Positions 1 through 5,626 of a DNA stretch of 8,761 bases are shown piece by piece; positions within the stretch are counted from its first letter, which is position 1, and each line of letters starts with the position of its first letter. This DNA comes from Fibrobacter sp. (GTDB taxonomy: Bacteria > Fibrobacterota > Fibrobacteria > Fibrobacterales > Fibrobacteraceae). Location of the stretch: NCBI GenBank assembly GCA_012515825.1, contig JAAYXQ010000035.1, positions 1-8,761 on the forward strand, in the 5' to 3' direction. The notes below the pieces were generated by a model. That model saw only the letters and a program-made list of their open reading frames with translations, had not been told where the DNA came from and ran no database searches. Position numbers and translations under genes: made by a program.

Positions 1-65
1 CTTGTCTCGTTCTATTTACGCAGTCATACAATCCATTCCTTTATTTCCAGTTTTAATCAAAAAAA

Positions 66-117
66 GGCGTTAAAATGTAACATTCTCCTAATAAAGGGAA
101 CGAATGTACATTTTGCC
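66..117. repeat. Imperfect inverted repeat
   Basis: The left arm AAAATGTAACATTC (72-85) pairs with the right arm GAATGTACATTTT (102-114), with one bulged A. An outer GGC (66-68) faces GCC (115-117), and the loop contains TCC and GGA that could extend the stem. There is no T-run on either side that would make it a clear terminator. It could be an operator or a structured RNA element; its function is unknown. Confidence 0.4.
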
Positions 118-128
118 AAATTACAGAT

Positions 129-158
129 TTTACGCGCTTTAAAATGATTGCATAATAT
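129..158 (+). promoter_or_regulatory. Weak candidate sigma-70 promoter
   Basis: TTTACG (129-134) and CATAAT (151-156) are spaced by 16 bp. An alternative reading is TTACGC with TAATAT (153-158) at 17 bp. Such matches are common by chance in AT-rich DNA. It is listed only because a plus-strand terminator-like hairpin ends about 105 bp downstream of the predicted start, which would define a small transcript. Confidence 0.18.
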
Positions 159-232
159 TACAATTATTTTTTTACACGTCGCTTTAACACTTTGTATCGT
201 TGGGACTTGCATTTCATAATCATCAAAGTCCT

Positions 233-269
233 ATTCATTCATTTCGTTAGAAATGATGGAATCTTTTTT
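233..269 (+). terminator. Probable rho-independent terminator, plus strand
   Basis: A 13-bp stem (233-245 with 250-262) has two internal mismatches and a four-base loop GTTA. The inner 7 bp (TCATTTC/GAAATGA) are perfect. It is followed by C and six T (264-269). The stem is GC-poor, so strength is uncertain. The T-run is only on the plus strand, so it would end a transcript coming from the left, convergent with dnaJ. Confidence 0.5.
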
Positions 270-296
270 ATACAAATATTGGAGAAAATTTTTTAA

Positions 297-336
297 TCAA
301 AAAAAAGAGGCTAATACTTTCGGTATAGGCCTCTTT
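297..336 (-). terminator. Rho-independent terminator of dnaJ
   Basis: Arms AAAGAGGC (304-311) and GCCTCTTT (329-336) form a perfect 8-bp stem, extended inward by a second, partly mismatched helix (TAATAC with GTATAG) closed by a five-base loop. Read on the minus strand the stem ends in an uninterrupted run of eight T (299-306). It lies 86 bp beyond the dnaJ stop codon and is the natural end of the chaperone transcript. Confidence 0.85.
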
Positions 337-349
337 GAATAACGGGCTA

Positions 350-395
350 GTGTAATGTTTTACCGTCAATGGTAAATGATTACACCTAATTTTTT
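350..395 (+). terminator. Long imperfect hairpin with T-run, possible plus-strand terminator
   Basis: The arms 350-364 and 371-385 match over 13 of 15 positions (GTGTAAT with ATTACAC, TTTACC with GGTAAA, and a two-base internal mismatch) around a six-base loop. Six T follow at 390-395 on the plus strand, four bases after the stem. On the minus strand no T-run follows. It sits 37 bp past the dnaJ stop codon, so it may instead protect the 3' end of the dnaJ message. Confidence 0.45.
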
Positions 396-422
396 GGAAA
401 AAATAAAGAAGTTGTTATTATT

Positions 423-1562
423 TTAAGAGAACATTTTCTTCATTTTTTGAATAAAGCTTTCTTCTTTTTCGTCTTCTTTTTTCTTTCGAAGTTCAGCTAA
501 TTCTTGATAGAGTTGCTTTTCTCTAGAAGATAAATCTTTAGGAATATCAGCTTGGATTTTAACAAATAGATTTCCGCGACCCCCTCGACCATTCAGGGGA
601 TAAAGCCCTTGTTCTCTAAGCCTTAAAATACTTCCAACCTGTGTGCCAGAACTGATTTTAATGCTGAGTTCGCCACCGTCTAGAGTAGGGATTCTTTGAG
701 AACCACCAAGAACGAGTCTGTGAATTGGGATTTGGATATCGCAGTGTAGATCATCTCCATCACGAGTATAGAAATCATCTTTCTTTTCTGTAATCACGAC
801 TAAAAGATCACCACTAGCGCCACCTCTAGGCCCGCAGTTTCCTTCGCCTCTCATATTGAGATACTGGCCTTCAGCAACACCCACAGGAATCTTTATAGAA
901 ATCATTTCTTCTTCTAAAACACGACCTTCGCCACGGCAATGAGAACAAGGATTTTTAATGACTTCACCCATGCCATTACATGTAGGGCAAGCGGATTCGC
1001 TCACCATCTGGAAGAACGATTGGGTTACGTGACGAACTCGTCCTGTGCCATTACAAGTGCTACAAGTGGTCACATCGGACCCGCCTTTACCATTACAATA
1101 AGTACAAGGGGCATAGCGTTTGATACGTACTTTTTTAGTAACGCCTTCTAAAATTTCTTTATAAGAAAGTGCCACTTTAATCTGTAAATCTTGTCCTCGT
1201 GGTGGACCAGCTTTTTTTGCTGAACGTCCTCCTCTTCCAGAAGAACCAAAGCCAAAACCTCCAAAAATATCTCCAAATTGACTGAAAATATCTTCAAAGC
1301 TTGAGAATCCTTGACCACCACCAAAGCCACCAGCGTTAGGCATGTCATGACCAAAACGATCATATTGACTTCTTTTGTTTGCATCGGAAAGAACGTCATA
1401 AGCTTCAGCAGCTTCTTTGAATTTTTCTTCTGCTTCCTTGTCGCCAGGGTTTTTATCTGGGTGGTATTTGATTGCTAGTTTCTTATAAGCGCGCTTGAGC
1501 TCTTCAGCACTTGCATCTTTAGACACTCCAAGGACTTCATAATAATCGCGTTTTGTAGCCAT
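423..1562 (-). CDS. dnaJ: Chaperone protein DnaJ (Hsp40)
   Basis: Cytoplasmic co-chaperone that delivers unfolded polypeptides to DnaK and stimulates its ATPase. The 379 residues are full length for a type I DnaJ. Visible in order: the J domain (about 4-70) with the HPD motif at 34-36; a Gly/Phe-rich linker (about 78-112); a zinc-binding domain with four CxxCxGxG repeats starting at C153, C167, C192 and C206; the C-terminal substrate-binding domains (about 217-340); and a short Lys/Glu-rich tail. The start MATKRDYYE is the typical DnaJ N-terminus. Only a weak GAGA-type ribosome site lies upstream. The gene is 120 bp downstream of dnaK, with a terminator-like hairpin in between, so it may rely partly on readthrough or on its own unrecognised promoter. 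A strong terminator follows it. Confidence 0.98.
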   Translation of the reverse strand: MATKRDYYEVLGVSKDASAEELKRAYKKLAIKYHPDKNPGDKEAEEKFKEAAEAYDVLSDANKRSQYDRFGHDMPNAGGFGGGQGFSSFEDIFSQFGDIFGGFGFGSSGRGGRSAKKAGPPRGQDLQIKVALSYKEILEGVTKKVRIKRYAPCTYCNGKGGSDVTTCSTCNGTGRVRHVTQSFFQMVSESACPTCNGMGEVIKNPCSHCRGEGRVLEEEMISIKIPVGVAEGQYLNMRGEGNCGPRGGASGDLLVVITEKKDDFYTRDGDDLHCDIQIPIHRLVLGGSQRIPTLDGGELSIKISSGTQVGSILRLREQGLYPLNGRGGRGNLFVKIQADIPKDLSSREKQLYQELAELRKKKEDEKEESFIQKMKKMFS

Positions 1563-1605
1563 AATAAATATCTCTATCGATAAAATCTAAACTTGTGTTT
1601 TATAC

Positions 1606-1652
1606 GCAAAAAGGGATTCCTCTTTTTTTTAATAAAGAGAATCCCGTTTTTG
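1606..1652 (-). terminator. Bidirectional terminator-like hairpin between dnaK and dnaJ
   Basis: GGGATTCCTCTTT (1613-1625) pairs with AAAGAGAATCCC (1634-1645) with one bulged base. Flanking A5 and T5 tracts (1608-1612 and 1647-1651) give a T-run after the stem on both strands. Read on the minus strand it sits about 30 bp after the dnaK stop codon and about 45 bp before the dnaJ start. It could attenuate transcription into dnaJ and so set the DnaK to DnaJ ratio. Confidence 0.75.
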
Positions 1653-1682
1653 TGTTAGGGGCTTTAAGTTAAGTCACTTTGA

Positions 1683-3611
1683 TTATTTCTTATCGTCATC
1701 AACGACTTCGTATTCTGCATCAATTGGACCATCTTTTTTCTTATCGGATTCTGGTTCTGCATTGCATCCAGCTCCGCCACAATCACCAGCACCTGGATTT
1801 GGTTGAGCGCCAGCTCCAGCAGCTTGAGCCATAGAACCGAGCATGTTCTGCAACTTATCCATCGCGGCCTTGATCTCTTCTTTAGTACCGTTTTCTTTCT
1901 TGTCTTTGATTTCTTGAATCGCGGCTTCTAATTGAGATTTGGTGTCCGCAGGGATTTTATCTCCAGCTTCCTTAATCTGGCTTTCTGCTTGATAAGCCAT
2001 TTGTTCCGCTTGGTTTTTGATGTCGACAAGTTCTCTTGCTTCTTTATCTTTTTGAGAATTCATCTCCGCTTCTTTCACCATGCGGTTAATTTCATCTTCA
2101 GAAAGGCCACTTGAAGAAGTAATCTTAATGGATTGTTCTTTACCAGTTTCTTTGTCTTTGGCACTTACATGCACAATGCCGTTTGCGTCAATGTCAAAAG
2201 TCACTTCGATTTGAGGAACACCACGTGGTTTAGCAGGAATTCCTTGCAAATCAAAACGGCCTAATGTTCTGTTGTCGCGTGCAAATTCACGTTCTCCTTG
2301 AAGAACATGGATTGTTACCGCTGGCTGGTTGTCTTCAGCAGTAGAGAACACCTGGCTCTTCTTTGTAGGAACAGTGGTATTGCGTTCGATCAACTTAGTC
2401 ATCACGCCACCAAGGGTTTCGATACCAAGAGATAGAGGGGTTACATCTAAAAGTAACACGTCTTTCACAGCGGAATCACCAGAAAGAACAGCACCTTGCA
2501 CTGCAGCACCTACAGCCACAACTTCATCTGGGTTTACACCTTTATGAGGTTCTTTATTAAAGAACTTCTTAACAGCTTCTTGAACCGCAGGAATACGAGT
2601 AGAACCACCGACGAGAATCACTTCATCAATTTGACCAAGAGTTAGGCCAGAATCAGCTAAGCACTTACGGCATGGTTCAATAGAACGTTCTACGAGAGAA
2701 GCGGTCAATTGATCAAATTTTGCTCTTGAAAGAGTAAGATCAAGATGTTTAGGACCAGTGGCATCTGCAGTAATAAATGGCAAATTAATCGATGTGCTTG
2801 TGGTCGCAGAAAGGTCAATTTTTGCTTTTTCAGCAGCATCTTTTAAACGTTGGAGAGCCATTTTATCTGATTTAAGATCGATTCCTGGATTACTCTTCTT
2901 GAACTCATCGTTAATCCAGTTGATGATGGTTTCATCAAAGTTATCGCCACCAAGCATGGTATCGCCATTGGTTGCTTTAACTGTAAACATACCTTCATCA
3001 ATTTCCAAAATAGAAATATCAAAAGTACCACCACCTAAGTCATAGACAGCGACCTTTTCACTTTTCTTAGAATCTAAACCATAAGCTAAAGCAGCAGCAG
3101 TAGGTTCGTTCACAATACGAAGCACTTCTAATCCAGCGATTTTACCAGCGTCTTTTGTAGCTTGACGTTGAGCGTCATTAAAATAAGCAGGAACAGTAAT
3201 CACTGCTTGAGTTACGCTTTGTCCAAGATAATCTTCAGCGATTTTCTTCATGGCTTGAAGAATCATTGCAGAAATTTCTGGTGGTGCATATTCTTTATCA
3301 TCAATTTTAACGCGAACAGGGCTAGAACCAGTGCCTACAAGATGGTAAGGCATGTTCTTTTCTGAATCAGAGCATTCCCCTGCAGTGCGGCCCATAAAAC
3401 GTTTGATTGAATAGATTGTCTTTTCAGGGTTAGTAATGGCTTGACGTTTTGCAACATGTCCAACTAGCGTTTCGTTGTTTTTTGCAAAAGCAACAATAGA
3501 TGGGGTCGTGCGAAAACCTTCAGCATTAGCAATCACAACTGGCTTACCGCCTTCCATAACAGAGACGCAGCTGTTTGTTGTACCAAGATCTATACCTATA
3601 ATTTTGCTCAT
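1683..3611 (-). CDS. dnaK: Chaperone protein DnaK (Hsp70)
   Basis: ATP-dependent cytoplasmic chaperone that binds exposed hydrophobic segments and releases them in a cycle driven by DnaJ and GrpE. It has 642 residues, usual for Gram-negative DnaK. The nucleotide-binding domain (1 to about 383) shows the phosphate-1 motif DLGTTNSC (8-15), catalytic K70, phosphate-2 motif DLGGGTFDIS (191-200) and the adenosine motif VGGSTRIP (334-341). The interdomain linker is DVLLLDVTP (384-392), followed by the substrate-binding domain and helical lid. The tail is Ala/Gly/Pro-rich, carries two cysteines (C611, C616), and ends in the acidic DAEYEVVDDD type typical of DnaK. The start is supported by AGGAG (3621-3625) nine bases upstream. 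A sigma-54-type promoter lies just before it, so it need not depend on the grpE promoter. Confidence 0.99.
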   Translation of the reverse strand: MSKIIGIDLGTTNSCVSVMEGGKPVVIANAEGFRTTPSIVAFAKNNETLVGHVAKRQAITNPEKTIYSIKRFMGRTAGECSDSEKNMPYHLVGTGSSPVRVKIDDKEYAPPEISAMILQAMKKIAEDYLGQSVTQAVITVPAYFNDAQRQATKDAGKIAGLEVLRIVNEPTAAALAYGLDSKKSEKVAVYDLGGGTFDISILEIDEGMFTVKATNGDTMLGGDNFDETIINWINDEFKKSNPGIDLKSDKMALQRLKDAAEKAKIDLSATTSTSINLPFITADATGPKHLDLTLSRAKFDQLTASLVERSIEPCRKCLADSGLTLGQIDEVILVGGSTRIPAVQEAVKKFFNKEPHKGVNPDEVVAVGAAVQGAVLSGDSAVKDVLLLDVTPLSLGIETLGGVMTKLIERNTTVPTKKSQVFSTAEDNQPAVTIHVLQGEREFARDNRTLGRFDLQGIPAKPRGVPQIEVTFDIDANGIVHVSAKDKETGKEQSIKITSSSGLSEDEINRMVKEAEMNSQKDKEARELVDIKNQAEQMAYQAESQIKEAGDKIPADTKSQLEAAIQEIKDKKENGTKEEIKAAMDKLQNMLGSMAQAAGAGAQPNPGAGDCGGAGCNAEPESDKKKDGPIDAEYEVVDDDKK

Positions 3612-3650
3612 AATGAGTATCTCCTAATTAATTTCTTTCATTGGATCTAA

Positions 3651-3667
3651 GGCAAAATGCGTGCCAA
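3651..3667 (-). promoter_or_regulatory. Sigma-54 (-24/-12) promoter of dnaK
   Basis: On the minus strand the sequence reads TTGGCACGCATTTTGCC. Against the sigma-54 consensus YTGGCACGRNNNTTGCW it matches the full TTGGCACG block and TTGC, with exact GG-N10-GC spacing. It differs only at the R and the final W. The expected transcription start is about 3640, giving a 29-base leader that includes the dnaK ribosome site. The same element, 13 of 14 core bases identical, precedes grpE. That repeat in AT-rich DNA is the strongest evidence that it is real. Confidence 0.8.
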
Positions 3668-3688
3668 TCTGATTTTTAGCTTTTTGAG

Positions 3689-3707
3689 CAAAAAACGAGG
3701 TTTTTTG
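3689..3707. repeat. Small A/T hairpin in the grpE-dnaK gap
   Basis: CAAAAAAC (3689-3696) and GTTTTTTG (3700-3707) form a perfect 8-bp stem with a three-base loop. It lies between the dnaK -24/-12 element and the upstream palindrome. It could weakly terminate or process the grpE transcript, or simply be an A-tract/T-tract bend that helps looping of an activator onto the promoter. Its function is not established. Confidence 0.3.
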
Positions 3708-3715
3708 AAAAGGCT

Positions 3716-3730
3716 GTTTCATTTTGAAAT
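3716..3730. promoter_or_regulatory. Palindromic putative activator site upstream of dnaK
   Basis: GTTTCATTTTGAAAT contains the palindrome TTTCA-N3-TGAAA, centred at 3723. The centre is 59 bp upstream of the -24 G (3664) and about 83 bp upstream of the predicted start. This is a usual place for a sigma-54 enhancer-binding protein. On the minus strand 12 of 15 bases match the palindrome upstream of grpE. An extra TTGAAA half-site lies at 3705-3710. Confidence 0.55.
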
Positions 3731-3750
3731 AGTCCATAAGGTTAAAAATG

Positions 3751-4374
3751 TTATTTCCCAGCAGAGACGATGACTTTTGCCGTTTTAATAATTTTGTGTT
3801 TTAAGCGGTATCCTTTTTGGAATACCTGAATCACATGGTTTTCTTCAATATCTTCGGAAGGTTGCTTTATAAGAGCTTCTTGGCAAGAAGGATCAAATAA
3901 TTCTCCAACAGGATTGATTTGTTCAAGGCCTGCATCACGAAGAGTTTTTTCAAATTGATCGTGAATCATGCTCATCCCTTTTGCAAAGGCTTCGATATCG
4001 CATCCACGATTTTCTGGAAGAGAGGCCCGTTCAAAATTATCTAACACTTCAGAGAGCTTTTCTAAAAGTTTTGCATTAGCCGTTTCAATGATTTCAAGCT
4101 GTTCTTTAGCTGTACGGCGACGATAGTTGTCGAATTCAGCCATTAAACGTAAGTATCTATCGTTAGATGCAGATAGAGCTGCTTTTAAAACATCAATTTC
4201 AGAAGCTGGGTTTTCAGAAGATTCTTTTTCCTTGTTTTCTTCTTCTTTTACATCAGGATCAGCTGAAGTCTTATCTGTACAAGCCTCTTCGTTTGCACAA
4301 GCACAAGCTTCTGCTTCACGAATAAGATCATCTTCTTCTGGATTTATGTTTTTACTGGTTTCTTGGTCAGCCAT
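3751..4374 (-). CDS. grpE: Nucleotide exchange factor GrpE
   Basis: GrpE releases ADP from DnaK and so resets the Hsp70 cycle; it acts as a dimer in the cytoplasm. The 207 residues are normal for the family. Visible: an acidic disordered N-terminus (1 to about 58), a long helical dimerisation region (about 60-115) with the family motif FDNYRRRTAKE (81-91), and the C-terminal beta domain with FDPSCQEAL (160-168) and the conserved QKGYRLKHKIIKTAKVIVS stretch (186-204). The family's usual His in the FDPxxHEA motif is Gln here. The N-terminus has an unusual group of cysteines, C24, C26 and C32. The start is supported by TAAGGA (4381-4386) six bases upstream. It is the first gene of the chaperone block and has its own sigma-54-type promoter. 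Confidence 0.97.
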   Translation of the reverse strand: MADQETSKNINPEEDDLIREAEACACANEEACTDKTSADPDVKEEENKEKESSENPASEIDVLKAALSASNDRYLRLMAEFDNYRRRTAKEQLEIIETANAKLLEKLSEVLDNFERASLPENRGCDIEAFAKGMSMIHDQFEKTLRDAGLEQINPVGELFDPSCQEALIKQPSEDIEENHVIQVFQKGYRLKHKIIKTAKVIVSAGK

Positions 4375-4423
4375 TTCAATTCCTTAAAAAATAAAAAACA
4401 ATAAATTGGTTTGCCTAACGATA

Positions 4424-4440
4424 AGCAAAAAGCGTGCCTA
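4424..4440 (-). promoter_or_regulatory. Sigma-54 (-24/-12) promoter of grpE
   Basis: On the minus strand the sequence reads TAGGCACGCTTTTTGCT. It matches the sigma-54 consensus at GGCACG and TTGCT with exact GG-N10-GC spacing. It departs only at the T before GG and at the R position. The predicted start is about 4413, giving a 39-base leader with the grpE ribosome site. The core is the same as in front of dnaK apart from one base. Confidence 0.78.
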
Positions 4441-4493
4441 AAAAGTAAAATGCCGTTTTATTTCAAAAAAAAAGGTTTTGTGATAAGAAAAAA

Positions 4494-4515
4494 ATGAAAT
4501 GTTTCATAATGAAAC
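4494..4515. promoter_or_regulatory. Overlapping palindromes, putative activator site upstream of grpE
   Basis: GTTTCATAATGAAAC (4501-4515) is a perfect 7-1-7 palindrome centred at 4508. It overlaps a second, ATGAAA-TG-TTTCAT (4494-4507), so three TGAAA/TTTCA half-sites lie in a row. The centre is 71 bp upstream of the -24 G (4437) and about 95 bp upstream of the predicted start. It shares the TTTCA-N3-TGAAA core with the site upstream of dnaK, fitting a dimeric sigma-54 activator. It could also affect the divergent MoxR operon. Confidence 0.58.
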
Positions 4516-4715
4516 GATTGTGAATTTAATGAAAAAGGAATTTGAGAAAATAGAATGTTTTGAAAAATAGTAAGTATCGTTTTAATTCTTGAAAAAAGTC
4601 TATTTGCTTTTCAAGCATATTTGTCAAGAAAAAATAGTCTGGAGTCATATCACATTGTTTTTTTTCTTTTGATTTTTAATCGTGAATGAAAGCGAATAAA
4701 AGCTAATTTAATTTT

Positions 4716-5624
4716 ATGCTAAAACAATTAATTAATTCACTGAATCATGTCTTATTAGGTAAAGAAAAAGAAATCCGTCTATTATTAAATGCTCTTTTAG
4801 CGGATGGTCACGTTTTAATAGAAGATGTTCCTGGGACTGGTAAAACAACTCTCGCAAAAGCTCTTGCTGTTTTAGTGGGTGCCGATTTCTCGCGTATTCA
4901 ATTTACTCCAGATTTACTCCCAGGAGACGTGACTGGAGGAGCGATTTATCGTCAAAATACTGGAACATTTGAAGTGCATCGTGGCCCTATTTTTACGCAG
5001 ATTTTGCTTGCCGATGAAATCAATAGAGCTTCTCCTAGAACGCAAAGTTCTTTGCTTGAAGCCATGGAAGAACGTCAAGTTTCACTAGAAGGATCTCGTC
5101 ACGAATTGCCAGCTCTTTTTATGGTTTTAGCCACTCAAAATCCTGTGGAGTTTCATGGTGTTTTCCCTTTACCAGAAGCCCAAATGGATCGTTTTATTAT
5201 TCGTCTTACGATTGGGTATCCTGATGAAGAAACGGAATTGAATATTTTACGGTCACAACGTTTTACAAGGCCTCTTGACTCTTTACAACCAGTAATTACC
5301 CCAGATCAGATTTTAATCCTACGAGAAAAAGTAAAAAAGACTCATGTGGAAGAAGCTTTAGAACGATATATTATCTCTATTGTTCTTGCGACTCGTTCTC
5401 ATGCGGGGCTTCGTCTAGCAGCAAGTCCAAGAGCCGGTCTTGCTGTACTTCGAATGGCTCAGGCGAATGCTTGTTTAGATGAAAGAGATTATGTGACTCC
5501 AGAAGATATTCAATTTGTCTTAAAATCTGTGATGGCGCATCGTATTTTCGCTATAGAATCGGGTTTTGGAGTGACAGAAGGGATTCTCCAAGAAATAGTA
5601 AAGAATATCCCTATTCCTCGGTAA
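4716..5624 (+). CDS. MoxR-family AAA+ ATPase
   Basis: Predicted cytoplasmic AAA+ ATPase of the MoxR family, thought to act as a chaperone that matures or activates protein complexes together with VWA or DUF58 partners. The 302 residues are near the usual length. Visible: Walker A GTGKTT (40-45), Walker B ILLADE (96-101), sensor 1 in LATQNP (N142), the arginine-finger region DRF (158-160), and sensor 2 in SPRAG (R239). The C-terminal lid covers about 195-300. An in-frame stop (4704-4706) leaves this ATG as the first possible one, although no clear ribosome site precedes it. It is the first gene of a three-gene operon, two bases ahead of the DUF58 gene. The target is unknown. Confidence 0.95.
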   Translation: MLKQLINSLNHVLLGKEKEIRLLLNALLADGHVLIEDVPGTGKTTLAKALAVLVGADFSRIQFTPDLLPGDVTGGAIYRQNTGTFEVHRGPIFTQILLADEINRASPRTQSSLLEAMEERQVSLEGSRHELPALFMVLATQNPVEFHGVFPLPEAQMDRFIIRLTIGYPDEETELNILRSQRFTRPLDSLQPVITPDQILILREKVKKTHVEEALERYIISIVLATRSHAGLRLAASPRAGLAVLRMAQANACLDERDYVTPEDIQFVLKSVMAHRIFAIESGFGVTEGILQEIVKNIPIPR

Positions 5625-5626
5625 AT

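Larger units (their letters stand above)
1..422. other. Non-coding region with clustered hairpins beyond dnaJ
   Basis: No convincing gene is visible in this very AT-rich stretch. It holds four inverted repeats, described separately: an imperfect one at 66-117, a plus-strand terminator-like hairpin at 233-269, the minus-strand dnaJ terminator at 297-336, and a long imperfect hairpin at 350-395. The opposing terminators suggest this is the meeting point of convergent transcripts, with dnaJ on the right and an unseen or non-coding plus-strand transcript on the left. Confidence 0.6.
4375..4715. other. Divergent regulatory region between grpE and the MoxR gene
   Basis: This 341-bp gap has no gene. 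Its left part holds the grpE ribosome site (4381-4386), the -24/-12 promoter (4424-4440) and the palindromes at 4494-4515. The middle has a perfect 7-bp inverted repeat, TTCTTGA (4586-4592) with TCAAGAA (4624-4630), and a small TGCTT/AAGCA hairpin (4605-4617). A minus-strand TTGACA (4622-4627) has only a poor -10 partner. No CIRCE operator (TTAGCACTC-N9-GAGTGCTAA) was found. No promoter for the MoxR operon can be named with confidence, and its leader is strongly AT-rich. Confidence 0.7.

Noticed and set aside
181..240. tRNA or tmRNA-like gene (GGACTT with AAGTCC pairing)
   Set aside because: No cloverleaf, no TTCRA loop and no CCA end; only one short chance stem.
1598..1622. Possible -24/-12 promoter before dnaJ (GGAATCCCTTTTTGC on the minus strand)
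   Set aside because: The GG to GC spacing is N11, one base too long, the CACG part is missing, and the bases belong to the terminator-like stem.
1932..3365. Open frames on the plus strand across dnaK
   Set aside because: They lie opposite a fully conserved dnaK, have no family features and no ribosome sites; they are shadows of its codon pattern.
4621..4650. Sigma-70 promoter for the MoxR operon (TTGTCA with TCATAT, 18 bp)
   Set aside because: The -10 matches only three of six bases and similar pairs are frequent in this AT-rich region.
4375..4715. CIRCE operator or sigma-32 promoter for grpE
   Set aside because: No TTAGCACTC/GAGTGCTAA repeat was seen. CTTGAA-like sequences occur but none has a CCCCAT-type partner at a suitable distance.
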